A stretch of DNA of 64,000 bases from Rhodoferax_B ferrireducens_A (GCF_031458075.1 NZ_JAVDXT010000004.1:1-64000); one strand, 5' to 3'. Numbered from the stretch's first letter, positions 18,524 through 27,434 are shown. Notes: generated by a model not told the origin, from the letters alone. Numbers and translations are program-made.

Positions 18524-19930
18524 ATGGACGCCTTGACGCTAGCCCGCATGCAGTTCGCGGCCAACATCACATTCCATATCCTGTTCCCGACCATCAGCAT
18601 CGGCATGGGCTGGTTGTTGCTGTTCCTGCGCTGGCGCTGGCTCAAGGCCGGCCGCAGCGGCGAGCCGCTGCGCGCACAGGGTTGGCTCGATGCCTACCGC
18701 TTCTGGACCAAGGTGTTCGCGCTGACCTTCGCGCTCGGCGTGGTCAGCGGCATCACCATGAGCTTCCAGTTCGGCACGAACTGGCCGGGCTTCATGGAGA
18801 AGGTCGGCAACATCGCCGGCCCGTTGCTGGGCTACGAGGTGCTGACGGCCTTCTTCCTCGAAGCCGGTTTTCTGGGCGTGATGTTGTTTGGCCACGGCAA
18901 GGTCGGCGAGCGCCTGCACCTGCTGTCGACCTTTCTGGTGGCCTTTGGCACCACGCTGTCGGCGTTTTGGATACTGGCGCTGAACTCCTGGATGCAGACG
19001 CCGGCCGGTCACGAGATCGTCAACGGGGAGTTCCAGGTACGCAGTTGGCTGGAGGTGGTGTTCAACCCCTCTTTCCTGTACCGCTTCACGCATATGCTGC
19101 TGGCCTCGGCGCTGACCTGCGCCTTTCTGCTGGTCGGCTTGTCCGCATGGCAGATCTTGCGCGGTGTGGGCCAGCGCTCGGCACCAAAGGTGTTGCGCGT
19201 CGGGTTGACGTTGGCGGCGCTGGCCATTCCGGTGCAGATCGTGGTCGGCGATATGCACGGCTTGAACACGCTCAAGCACCAGCCGGCCAAGATCGCCGCC
19301 ATCGAGGGCGTGTGGGACACCGAGCGCGGCGCACCGCTGCTGCTGTTCGCCATTCCCGATGCGCAGCAGCGCAAGAACCATTTCGAGATCGGCGTGCCCA
19401 AAGGCGCGAGCCTGATTTTGACCCACCAGGTCGACGGTGAAATCCAGGGCATGAATGACTTCCCCGGGGCACATCCGCCACCGCTGCCGCTGTTCTTCGC
19501 TTTCCGCATCATGCTCGGCATGGGTGTGCTGATGCTGGCGACGAGCTGGCTAGGCTGGTGGCTGTACCGGCGCGCGCAGTGGCAGCCGGCGCACCTGCCG
19601 CGTGCGCTGCTATGGTTGTTTGCCGGGATGACCTTCTCCGGCTGGATCGCTACCGTGGCCGGCTGGTACGTTACCGAAGTCGGCCGCCAGCCTTTCATTG
19701 TCTACGGCCTGCTGCGCACCGCCGACGTGGCCTCAGCACAGCCGTCGTCGATGATCGGCCTGACGCTGGTGCTGTACGTAACCCTGTATCTGGCGCTGAT
19801 CGTCGCCTATGTCTCGGTGCTCAAATACATGGCCGAAAAACCCGAGGAAGCGCTGGAGCCCGGGATGGCCGTGTTGCCACCAACGCCAGCCGGCACGACG
19901 CCGACAGCGGTGCAGGGGAGTGCGGCATGA
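18524..19930 (+). CDS. cydA: Cytochrome bd quinol oxidase subunit I, short-Q-loop (CIO) type
   Basis: Subunit I binds haems b558, b595 and d and oxidises quinol with reduction of oxygen to water. The 468-residue membrane protein carries the N-terminal haem-ligand His in NITFHILFP (about residue 18), the second His in FTHMLLAS and the conserved GRQPFIVYG near the C-terminal part. The periplasmic quinol loop is short compared with E. coli CydA (about 520 residues), as in cyanide-insensitive oxidases. It overlaps cydB by 4 bases (ATGA). Bd oxidases do not pump protons and often serve at low oxygen. I saw no FNR/ANR box in the 48 bases upstream. Confidence 0.95.
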   Translation: MDALTLARMQFAANITFHILFPTISIGMGWLLLFLRWRWLKAGRSGEPLRAQGWLDAYRFWTKVFALTFALGVVSGITMSFQFGTNWPGFMEKVGNIAGPLLGYEVLTAFFLEAGFLGVMLFGHGKVGERLHLLSTFLVAFGTTLSAFWILALNSWMQTPAGHEIVNGEFQVRSWLEVVFNPSFLYRFTHMLLASALTCAFLLVGLSAWQILRGVGQRSAPKVLRVGLTLAALAIPVQIVVGDMHGLNTLKHQPAKIAAIEGVWDTERGAPLLLFAIPDAQQRKNHFEIGVPKGASLILTHQVDGEIQGMNDFPGAHPPPLPLFFAFRIMLGMGVLMLATSWLGWWLYRRAQWQPAHLPRALLWLFAGMTFSGWIATVAGWYVTEVGRQPFIVYGLLRTADVASAQPSSMIGLTLVLYVTLYLALIVAYVSVLKYMAEKPEEALEPGMAVLPPTPAGTTPTAVQGSAA

Positions 19931-20931
19931 ACTGGATGGATTTTGATACCGCCTTGCCGGTGGTCTTCATGGCGCTGATGGGCATTTCCATGCTGGTCTA
20001 CGTGGTCAGCGACGGCTACGACCTGGGCGTGGGCATGCTGATGCACCGCGCCAGTGATGCCGAAAAGGACGTGATGGTCGCATCCATCGGTCCGTTCTGG
20101 GACGCCAACGAGACCTGGCTGGTGCTGGGCGTGGGCATTCTGCTGGTGGCCTTTCCTAAGGCGCATGGCCTGGTGCTGGGCGAGCTTTACCTGCCGGTGG
20201 CGCTGATGCTGATCGGCCTGACCCTGCGCGGCGTGGCCTTTGACTTCCGTGTCAAGGCCAAGGATACGCACAAACGCACCTGGGACCGGCTGTTCTTCGC
20301 GGGCTCGACGCTGGCGGCGGTGTCGCAGGGCTGGATGCTCGGCCGTTACGTCAGCGGTTTCGGCAGCGGCTGGAACTACCCGCTTTTCGCTGCGGCGATT
20401 GCGCTGGCCCTGCCTATGGCCTATGTGCTGATGGGCGCCGCCTGGCTGATCATGAAGACCGAGGGCCCGCTGCAGGAGCGTGCCGTTGCCTGGGCCCGGA
20501 CCGCCTGGGCGCCTATGGTGGGGGGAATGCTGCTGATCTCGATGGCCACGCCTTGGGTCAGCGCCACGGTGCGCGGGCGTTGGTTCGTGCTGCCGGAATT
20601 CATCGCGCTGATGGCCATTCCGCTGATGGCCGGGGTGGCGCTGGTGGCGGTGCGCGGGTTGCTGCATAGCCGCGTGGTGCGCGGCCCCTTGTGCTGGTTG
20701 CCCTTCGTGTTGCTGATCGTGGTGTTCGTGCTGGGCTTTCTGGGTTTGGCCTATAGCATCTATCCGTATGTTGTGATCGACCAACTGACCATCTGGCAGG
20801 CGGCCAGCCGTCCGGCGGCACTGAAGGTGATTTTGATAGGTGTCTGTATCTCGGTGCCAGCGATCATTGGCTACACTGTGTTTTCCTACTGGGTGTTCCG
20901 TGGCAAGACCAACGAACTGAAATACGCATGA
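19927..20931 (+). CDS. cydB: Cytochrome bd quinol oxidase subunit II
   Basis: The 334-residue membrane protein pairs with CydA. It shows the conserved N-terminal region GYDLGVGML (about 32-40), DANETWLV near residue 62 and about eight to nine hydrophobic helices. Start ATG 19927 overlaps the cydA stop by four bases, so translation is coupled. No CydX-like small membrane peptide follows; the only ATGA-coupled frame encodes 29 non-hydrophobic residues. The next gene, dctB, begins after 98 bases, the largest internal gap of the whole block. Confidence 0.95.
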   Translation: MNWMDFDTALPVVFMALMGISMLVYVVSDGYDLGVGMLMHRASDAEKDVMVASIGPFWDANETWLVLGVGILLVAFPKAHGLVLGELYLPVALMLIGLTLRGVAFDFRVKAKDTHKRTWDRLFFAGSTLAAVSQGWMLGRYVSGFGSGWNYPLFAAAIALALPMAYVLMGAAWLIMKTEGPLQERAVAWARTAWAPMVGGMLLISMATPWVSATVRGRWFVLPEFIALMAIPLMAGVALVAVRGLLHSRVVRGPLCWLPFVLLIVVFVLGFLGLAYSIYPYVVIDQLTIWQAASRPAALKVILIGVCISVPAIIGYTVFSYWVFRGKTNELKYA

Positions 20932-21029
20932 ATCCGGATGCAGGGACCTGGGGCTTTGAGCCTGCTTTGCAATCGGTTCACCGGGTTCGCCCCGATGTGA
21001 CCCTTTGGGCCTTGTGACATACCCTGTTT

Positions 21030-22832
21030 ATGTCTAAACCTGTGTCTGTTTCTCCCTCTCGGTTTCTGGCCAGGCAGCGACGCCTCTGGCATGGTTGGCT
21101 ACGCTGGTGTGGGGCGCTGGCTCTGGTCGGGGCGGCGGCCTTCATGGGCCATCAACTGGCGCTGAATAGCGGTTTGGCGCGGTTGCGCGACGCCGCAGAT
21201 CACCGACTCGATATGTTGACCAGTAACCTGGATGCCGATCTGGCCCGCTTTGACTACTTACCGGCCCTATTGGAGATGACGCCAGTGGTCCCCGCGCTGC
21301 TGAAGGATCCAACTAGCGTCCAGCTCCGCGACAACGCCAACCGCTATCTTACTGGCGTGAACGCCACCGTCGGCGCCGAGATGCTCTACGTGTTGGACAG
21401 TGTGGGGACTTCCCTGGCGGCCTCCGACTGGGGACAGGCAGGCACGACCATCGGGCAGGACTTGTCTTTCCGCCCCTACGTGGTGGCGGCATTGCAGCAG
21501 GGCCGGGGTCGTTTTTATGGGGTGGGTATCACCAGCAAGAAGCCAGGCTACTACCTGTCGTATGCACTGCACCGTGATCAGCACCTGCTGGGCGTGATGG
21601 CGGTCAAGGTCAATATCGAGCAGTCAGAGCATGACTGGCGAAAATTGCCTGGCGACGTGTTGCTGGTGGACGAACTGGGTGTGGTCATTCTGTCTACGCG
21701 CGACGACCTGAAGTTTCGGCCGCTGGCGCCACTGAATGCTACCCGCCAGGCTGAGTTACTCCGTTCCCGACCTTATGGCCAGGCTGCGTTGCAGCCTTTG
21801 CGTTGGAGTACCACGGAATCGCTGGCGGAAAACGCCCAGCTCGTCCTACTTGACAGCGTGGCCCATCTTGCGTCTACGCGACGGTTGCAACAGGCGCCTT
21901 GGCGTCTCGTGGTACTGGATGCGCTGGAGCCGGTGCGTTTGGCAGCGCGCTACGCCGCCATTACCAGTGGTCTGGCGACGGCGGTGCTGTTACTGCTTGC
22001 TGTCACTCTCTGGCAGCGTCGACGTGCGGTAAGGCACAAATTGGCCAGCCAGGCTGCGCTGCAAGCAGCGCATGACGGCCTTGAATCCACCGTAGCGGCC
22101 CGTACCGCACAGCTGCGCGCTGCGCAAAGTGAACTGGTGCATGCCGGCAAGATGGCGGTGCTCGGCCAGATGTCCGCCGGTATGGTGCATGAATTAAACC
22201 AACCGCTCACGGCTCTGCGCACCTTGTCGGAAAGTGCGGGCATTCTGCTCGACCAAGAACGCCCGGACGAGGTGCGCGGAAATCTGCGCAGGATTACCGG
22301 CATGGTGGACCGTCTGGCCCGCCTGACATCGCAACTTAAGACTTTCGCCTATAAAAGCGAACTGGCACTGGTGCCTATCCCCTTGGTGCGCGGTATTGCC
22401 GATGCGCAAGCCTTGCTAGGCTGGGGCCTGACTGCACATGGCATCACCGTCGAGGTCGATGTGCAGCCTGCCACGCTTTGTGTCATGGCTGAGGAAGCCG
22501 CACTCGGCAGCGTATTGGTCAATCTGATGCGCAACGCGATCGACGCCATGCAAGAGGCGCCGGAGCGTCGGCTGCGCATCGAAGCTAGAGCCCAGGGCCG
22601 CCGTGCGATCCTGCGCGTGAGCGATACAGGACCGGGCATCCGTGCGGATATCCTGCCGCGCCTGTTCGATCCCTTCGTCACCAGCAAGCCGGCAGGGGCT
22701 GGATTGGGGCTGGGTCTGGTAATTTCGGCCCAACTGGTGCGCGCCGTCGGCGGCACCCTGGACGCATTTAACCAGGAGGAGGGCGGTGCCTGTTTTGTCA
22801 TTGATCTGCCCATGGTTGCCACACTGGAGTGA
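21030..22832 (+). CDS. dctB: C4-dicarboxylate sensor histidine kinase
   Basis: DctB senses periplasmic C4-dicarboxylates and phosphorylates DctD. The 600-residue protein has TM1 (about 25-45), a roughly 260-residue periplasmic dCache-type sensor including GVGITSKKPGYYLSYAL (164-180), and TM2 (about 308-329). A coiled linker leads to the HisKA domain with phospho-acceptor His387 (MVHELNQP) and a HATPase domain with NAIDAM, DTGPGI and GLGLGL. The sensor motif is typical of DctB rather than NtrB. dctD starts 8 bases after its stop. Confidence 0.93.
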   Translation: MSKPVSVSPSRFLARQRRLWHGWLRWCGALALVGAAAFMGHQLALNSGLARLRDAADHRLDMLTSNLDADLARFDYLPALLEMTPVVPALLKDPTSVQLRDNANRYLTGVNATVGAEMLYVLDSVGTSLAASDWGQAGTTIGQDLSFRPYVVAALQQGRGRFYGVGITSKKPGYYLSYALHRDQHLLGVMAVKVNIEQSEHDWRKLPGDVLLVDELGVVILSTRDDLKFRPLAPLNATRQAELLRSRPYGQAALQPLRWSTTESLAENAQLVLLDSVAHLASTRRLQQAPWRLVVLDALEPVRLAARYAAITSGLATAVLLLLAVTLWQRRRAVRHKLASQAALQAAHDGLESTVAARTAQLRAAQSELVHAGKMAVLGQMSAGMVHELNQPLTALRTLSESAGILLDQERPDEVRGNLRRITGMVDRLARLTSQLKTFAYKSELALVPIPLVRGIADAQALLGWGLTAHGITVEVDVQPATLCVMAEEAALGSVLVNLMRNAIDAMQEAPERRLRIEARAQGRRAILRVSDTGPGIRADILPRLFDPFVTSKPAGAGLGLGLVISAQLVRAVGGTLDAFNQEEGGACFVIDLPMVATLE

Positions 22833-22839
22833 ATTGCAA

Positions 22840-24213
22840 GTGAGTGAAAATTCTTCCATTCGGGTATTGCTGGTCGAAGACGATGAAGATGTACGGCTCA
22901 GCACAGCCCAGGCGCTGACGCTGGCTGGCTTCGAAGTTGAGTCTTTTGCCAGTGTCGAACGCGCTCGAGCGCAAGTCAGTTTCGGCGTGCCGGTCGTCAT
23001 CGTGTGCGATGTGCGGCTACCGGGTATGAGCGGAGCCGAGTGGCTACCCGAGATTCGCACCATCGATGCCGAGCTTCCCGTCATCCTGGTCACTGGCCAT
23101 GGTCACATCGCCATGGCGGTACAGGCCATGCGCGAGGGGGCCTACGACTTTATTGAAAAGCCGTTCGCATCAGAACGCCTGGTCGCCATCGTGCGCCATG
23201 CGATGGAGCGGCGGCAGTTGACGCTGCAGGTGCGCATGCTGCGCGATGCATTGGAGAACTGGCACGGGATACAGTCGGTGCTGATCGGCCGCTCGGCGCA
23301 GATGCAGCAGGTTCGACGTACTGTGAAAACCCTGGCGGAAACCTCGGCCGATGTGTTGATCTATGGTGAAACTGGGACTGGCAAGGAACTGGTCGCACGC
23401 TGTCTGCATGACCACGGCGAGCGTCGGAAGAAGAACTTCGTACCGCTGAATTGTGGTGGTCTGCCCGAGAGCCTGGCGGAAAGCGAGCTGTTCGGCCATG
23501 AGGCTGGCGCCTTCACCAGTGCCAACCGCCTGCGGGTGGGAAAGTTCGAATACGCGCACGGCGGCACCTTGTTTCTTGACGAAATTGAAAGCATGCCTAT
23601 GGCGGTACAGATCAAGCTGCTGCGCGCGCTACAGGAGCGCTGCATCGAGCGCATCGGATCGAACAAGGCGATTCCCTTTGATTGTCGAATCGTGGCTGCT
23701 AGCAAGGATGATCTCAAGTCATTGAGCGATCAGCAGAAGTTCCGGGCTGACCTCTATTACCGTATCGGTGTGGCCTTCATCGAGCTGCCTCCGCTGCGGG
23801 AGCGCCGTGAGGACATTCCTTTATTGTTCGAACATTTCGTTTTGCTGGCGGCCAGCCGTTACGAGCGGGCAGCGCCGGTGCTAAGCAGCGCGCAGCTCGC
23901 CGATCTGATGGCCTATGCCTGGCCTGGAAATGTGCGCGAGCTGCGGAATGTGGCCGATCGTTTTGTGCTGGGCTTGCTGGGAGAGCGCTTGACGCAGGCG
24001 CGCGGAGCTTTTGATACCCTTCCGGGGCTGCCGCAAGGTCTGCCGCAGCAGGTTGAGTCGTTCGAGCGTGCCGTGATCATCGAGGCTCTGCGGCGCCACC
24101 AGGGCGACCAGCAGGCAACGGCCAGCGCCTTGGCCATACCGCGCCAGACGCTGCACGACAAGGTCCGAAAACTGGGTATCGTGGCGACTGAGTTCAAGTC
24201 GGCGAAGCTGTGA
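22840..24213 (+). CDS. dctD: Sigma-54-dependent response regulator DctD
   Basis: DctD activates sigma-54 promoters, classically that of dctA. The 457-residue protein has a receiver domain (phospho-Asp57, Lys107), an AAA+ domain with Walker A GETGTGKE (176-183), and a C-terminal Fis-type helix-turn-helix (ATASALAIPRQTLHDKVRK). The sigma-54 contact loop reads GAFTSA (223-228) instead of the canonical GAFTGA. GTG at 22840 is chosen because GGAG at 22826-22829 lies at proper spacing and the receiver fold begins at residue 7; an earlier GTG at 22786 would overlap dctB. Confidence 0.93.
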   Translation: MSENSSIRVLLVEDDEDVRLSTAQALTLAGFEVESFASVERARAQVSFGVPVVIVCDVRLPGMSGAEWLPEIRTIDAELPVILVTGHGHIAMAVQAMREGAYDFIEKPFASERLVAIVRHAMERRQLTLQVRMLRDALENWHGIQSVLIGRSAQMQQVRRTVKTLAETSADVLIYGETGTGKELVARCLHDHGERRKKNFVPLNCGGLPESLAESELFGHEAGAFTSANRLRVGKFEYAHGGTLFLDEIESMPMAVQIKLLRALQERCIERIGSNKAIPFDCRIVAASKDDLKSLSDQQKFRADLYYRIGVAFIELPPLRERREDIPLLFEHFVLLAASRYERAAPVLSSAQLADLMAYAWPGNVRELRNVADRFVLGLLGERLTQARGAFDTLPGLPQGLPQQVESFERAVIIEALRRHQGDQQATASALAIPRQTLHDKVRKLGIVATEFKSAKL

Positions 24214-24441
24214 ATTGACGGGGCGGTGTCAAGTGCTTGCCCGAAACTGATTTTCGAAATCCAATGTAGGGTGCTTGTAAGGACCTCGTAGTAACGCATC
24301 TATCCCTTTTGCGAGGGTTTTGTTCGTCCTCCTCTCTGGTTATTCTGCGCTGACCGCAATACATCCTGTAGGGTTGGTATTTCTTCGTAGTAAGTGGCCT
24401 TTCGCGGCGGCCCTTGTTTCGCCGGATTGATTTCGATTGCC

Positions 24442-24666
24442 TCAATCTGTCCTATGAACATCCGGTTCAGTCCACGCCGTATCGGCCAGTTCGCTGAGCT
24501 TGAAGTCTTCTCGGATGCACCGTGTGAGTCTTACATCAGCTAGGTTGTGTTCGCTGGCGTGCTTGCCAAACCACTTGTAGAACCTGCTAGCCGAAACATT
24601 TATCGCCCGACACATGGCCCGCATGGATCACTCGCCTCGATGGCGGAAGATAAAGGCGTGCTTCAC
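24442..24666 (-). pseudogene. IS3-family transposase orfB, N-terminal fragment, broken
   Basis: Beginning at a GTG at 24666 the minus strand reads VKHAFIFRHRGE, an in-frame TGA, then MRAMCRAINVSASRFYKW, matching the start of IS3 orfB ('K.AFI..H...Y.V..MCR.L.VS.S.FY.W'). It runs to an LTRCIRE segment and stops at 24442. The rve integrase core with its DDE residues is missing, so most of orfB has been deleted. The remaining 228 bases to dctD hold no recognisable gene. Confidence 0.7.
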
Positions 24667-24979
24667 ACGGCCCGCGGGCGCGACGAACTATGGATCCCTT
24701 GCAAAGTAGCCGAGCGCTTTTTTAGGATTTCACGCTCCGTGGTGCCCCGCCGCAACTCCCGCGGAAGGCGCTCGACCTCTGATGCCGATTCGCTTCGTAA
24801 AGGTTTGCTTGGGCGCATGTTTATGACATCGCCGTGCTCCTGGCTGACCCAGCGCCACAGCACGCTCTACTCGATATCCAGGTCCTTCGCAATATGAATG
24901 ACCATCGCCCCAGGCTGCTTGAGAGCTTCACTGCCTCCCGTTTTAACTCGTCCGTTAATGCTCTTCTTGTCTTTGGCAT
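24663..24979 (-). pseudogene. IS3-family transposase orfA, broken
   Basis: Reading from ATG at 24979 gives MPKTRRALTDELKREAVKL, a clear start of an IS3 orfA helix-turn-helix protein. A frameshift near residue 20 moves the match into the frame reading VIHIAKDLDI, which then meets an in-frame TAG directly after DIE. Homology continues as LWRWVSQEHG and ends in the conserved leucine-zipper region ELRRGTTEREILKK. One frameshift plus one stop mean it cannot make transposase. Confidence 0.72.
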
Positions 24980-25090
24980 GCTCTCTTCCTAAACACATCG
25001 TGTCCTTCGATGTGTCCGGTAAACTGGAAGATGTCCGTCCTTTTGCCACCCAGACTCCCCGTTTATGATTTGATTTATAGGAGCTTGTGC

Positions 25091-25759
25091 ATGGCCAACA
25101 TTCTCATCCTGGGCGCGTCGCGCGGTATCGGCCTGGAGTTTGCGCGGCAATACGCAGAGGCGGGCGAGCGCGTGATCGCCACCGCCCGCGATGCCGCCGG
25201 ACTGGCCCGGCTGAAGGCGCTGGGTGCCGAGCCGCAGCGCCTGGACGTGGCCGATCCGGCCAGTGTTAGCGGCCTGGCCTGGCTGCTGGACGGGGAAAAG
25301 ATTGACACCGCTGTTTACGTGGCCGGCGTGTATGCCGAGGGCCGCGCCACCTCGCCGCCCACCCAGCAGGACTTTGACCGCGTGATGCACACCAATGTGC
25401 TGGGCGCGATGCAGACGATTCCGCAGGTCGCGCCGCTGGTGGAGGAGGCCGGTGGCGTGTTTGCCTTCATCAGCAGCGGCATGGGGCAGATTGGGGAGGT
25501 GTCGTCCAGCGACGGCTGGGCCTACCGGGTCAGCAAGGCCGCGCTGAACATGGCGGTGGCCGCGGCCCAGCACGACTACCCGCGCGCAACCCTGCTGGCG
25601 CTGTGCCCGGGCTGGGTGCAGACCGATATGGGCGGCCCGGGCGCGCGCCTGACGGTGCAGGACAGCGTGGCCGCCATGCGCAACACCCTGGCTGCGGTCA
25701 CACCCGCCGACCGGGGCCGCTTTTTGCACCACGACGGCCGGCCTTATGCCAGCTGGTGA
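25091..25759 (+). CDS. SDR family oxidoreductase
   Basis: The 222-residue protein is a short-chain dehydrogenase: coenzyme-binding GASRGIG (residues 7-13), VAGVYAEG at the NNAG position, and catalytic Tyr and Lys in YRVSKAALNM. It resembles C-factor/YciK-like SDRs with unknown substrates. ATG at 25091 is used because it begins directly at the Rossmann strand MANILILGASRG; the open frame extends upstream into the IS remnant. Its codon use is ordinary for the region, and it precedes but is not coupled to the riboswitch-controlled ahcY unit. Confidence 0.85.
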   Translation: MANILILGASRGIGLEFARQYAEAGERVIATARDAAGLARLKALGAEPQRLDVADPASVSGLAWLLDGEKIDTAVYVAGVYAEGRATSPPTQQDFDRVMHTNVLGAMQTIPQVAPLVEEAGGVFAFISSGMGQIGEVSSSDGWAYRVSKAALNMAVAAAQHDYPRATLLALCPGWVQTDMGGPGARLTVQDSVAAMRNTLAAVTPADRGRFLHHDGRPYASW

Positions 25760-25800
25760 GGGGCGATGTGTAACGCCGGCCCCGGCTGCGCGGCTCTACG

Positions 25801-25806
25801 TATAAT
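25801..25806 (+). promoter_or_regulatory. -10 promoter element of ahcY
   Basis: A perfect TATAAT lies 7-8 bases before the first paired bases of the SAH riboswitch, so transcription would start at about 25812-25814. No good -35 hexamer is found 16-18 bases upstream. Confidence 0.6.
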
Positions 25807-25812
25807 CCACCC

Positions 25813-25901
25813 CTCCGAGGAGCGCTGCAACCCCTGGCCTGGCACACAGGTACGGGTGTGAGGCTCGGAAACCATCCATCAAGTGATAACCGCGCTCACC
25901 C
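25813..25901 (+). promoter_or_regulatory. S-adenosylhomocysteine (SAH) riboswitch
   Basis: The leader shows the SAH riboswitch consensus. CCGAGGAGCGCTGCAAC occurs at 25815-25831, GGCTCGG at 25862-25868 and GCGCTCACC at 25892-25900. CCGAG (25815-25819) pairs with CTCGG (25864-25868). GAGCGC (25820-25825) pairs perfectly with GCGCTC (25892-25897), giving the pseudoknot expected for the class. It sits directly before ahcY, whose product removes SAH, so binding of SAH should turn expression on. This class is known upstream of ahcY in beta- and gammaproteobacteria. Confidence 0.92.
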
Positions 25902-25992
25902 ACTGCCTGCTAGGCTGAGATTCGGGTGAGTCCCGGTTCACCGTCTGCGCAGTGGCCCTACCAACATGTACCAACCTGTTTTGGAGCCCATC

Positions 25993-27426
25993 ATGAACGC
26001 AGTTCTCAAACCCATTCTGACCGCTGACCAAGCCATTGCCGACCTGAGCCTGGCCGCCTGGGGCCAGCGCGAAATCCGCATCGCCGAAACCGAAATGCCC
26101 GGCCTGATGGCTATCCGCGAAGAGTTCGCCGCAGCCCAACCGCTGAAGGGTGCGCGCATCACCGGCTCGCTGCATATGACGATCCAGACCGCCGTGCTGA
26201 TCGAAACCCTGCAGGCCCTGGGCGCTACCGTGCGCTGGGCTTCGTGCAACATCTTCTCGACCCAGGACCACGCGGCTGCCGCGATTGCCGCCGCCGGCAC
26301 GCCGGTGTTCGCCATCAAGGGCGAGTCGCTGAAAGACTACTGGGACTACACCCACAGCATTTTTGACTTCGGCGCCAAGGGCACGCCCGGCGAAGGCCCG
26401 AACATGATCCTGGACGACGGTGGCGACGCCACCTTGCTGATGCACCTGGGCCAGCGCGCCGAGAAGGACATCAGCGTGGTCGGCAACCCGACCAGCGAAG
26501 AAGAAACCCTGCTGTTCGCCGCCATCAAGGCCAAGCTGGCCGTGGACCCGACCTGGTACACCCGCAAGTCGGCCGAAATCATCGGCGTGACCGAAGAAAC
26601 CACCACCGGCGTGCACCGCCTGAACGAAATGTCGGCCAAGGGCACGCTGCTGTTCCGCGCCATCAATGTGAATGACTCGGTGACCAAGAGCAAGTTTGAC
26701 AACCTGTACGGCTGCCGCGAATCCCTGGTAGACGGCATCAAGCGCGCCACCGACGTGATGATCGCCGGCAAGGTGGCTTGCGTGGCCGGCTACGGCGACG
26801 TGGGCAAGGGCTCGGCCCAGGCGCTGCGCGCCCTGTCGGCGCAAGTGTGGGTGACCGAGATCGACCCGATCAACGCGCTGCAAGCCGCAATGGAAGGCTA
26901 CCGCGTCGTGACCATGGACTACGCGTGTGAACACGCCGACATCTTCGTTACCACCACCGGCAACAAGAGCGTCATCACCCACGCCCACATGCTGAAGATG
27001 AAGGACCAGGCCATCGTCTGCAACATCGGCCATTTCGACAACGAGATCGAAGTTGCGGCTATCGAAAAATACGAGTGGGAAGAGATCAAGCCCCAGGTGG
27101 ACCACATCAAGTTCCCCGACGGCAAGAAGATCATCCTGCTGGCCAAGGGCCGTCTGGTGAACCTGGGCTGCGGCACCGGCCACCCGAGCTTCGTGATGTC
27201 GGCCAGCTTCGCCAACCAGACCATCGCCCAGATCGAGCTGTTCACCAAGAAGGACGCCTACGAAGCCGGCAAGGTCTATGTGCTGCCCAAGCACCTGGAC
27301 GAAAAGGTGGCCCGCCTGCACCTGAAGAAGGTCGGCGCCCAGCTGACCGAGCTGACCGACGAGCAAGCCGCCTACATCGGCGTGAGCAAAGCCGGCCCCT
27401 ACAAGGCTGAAACCTACCGCTACTAA
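25993..27426 (+). CDS. ahcY: Adenosylhomocysteinase
   Basis: AhcY hydrolyses S-adenosylhomocysteine to homocysteine and adenosine with tightly bound NAD+. The 477-residue protein includes GSLHMTIQTAV (about 54-64), NAD-binding AGYGDVGKGSAQ (about 264-275) and the conserved GCGTGHPSFVMS. The ATG at 25993 has GGAG six bases upstream; an in-frame ATG at 25966 would add nine residues. Expression is governed by the SAH riboswitch in the leader, and a strong terminator follows at 27435-27460. metF downstream recycles the homocysteine to methionine cycle. Confidence 0.97.
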   Translation: MNAVLKPILTADQAIADLSLAAWGQREIRIAETEMPGLMAIREEFAAAQPLKGARITGSLHMTIQTAVLIETLQALGATVRWASCNIFSTQDHAAAAIAAAGTPVFAIKGESLKDYWDYTHSIFDFGAKGTPGEGPNMILDDGGDATLLMHLGQRAEKDISVVGNPTSEEETLLFAAIKAKLAVDPTWYTRKSAEIIGVTEETTTGVHRLNEMSAKGTLLFRAINVNDSVTKSKFDNLYGCRESLVDGIKRATDVMIAGKVACVAGYGDVGKGSAQALRALSAQVWVTEIDPINALQAAMEGYRVVTMDYACEHADIFVTTTGNKSVITHAHMLKMKDQAIVCNIGHFDNEIEVAAIEKYEWEEIKPQVDHIKFPDGKKIILLAKGRLVNLGCGTGHPSFVMSASFANQTIAQIELFTKKDAYEAGKVYVLPKHLDEKVARLHLKKVGAQLTELTDEQAAYIGVSKAGPYKAETYRY

Positions 27427-27434
27427 AGCGTCCG

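Larger units (their letters stand above)
24442..25035 (-). mobile_element. Decayed IS3-family insertion sequence
   Basis: On the minus strand, remnants of the IS3-type orfA and orfB lie in the right order, interrupted by frameshifts and stops. Base composition is visibly more AT-rich than in the neighbours. The upstream leader before orfA contains repeated GGACAC-like words (about 24995-25035) typical of IS3-family left ends, but I could not define both terminal inverted repeats or a target duplication, so the boundaries are approximate. It lies exactly between the dctD end of the metabolic block and the SDR gene. Confidence 0.65.

Noticed and set aside
20928..21017. Small ATGA-coupled frame after cydB as a CydX-like subunit
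   Set aside because: It encodes 29 residues (MNPDAGTWGFEPALQS...) without a hydrophobic helix or CydX/DUF2474 features.
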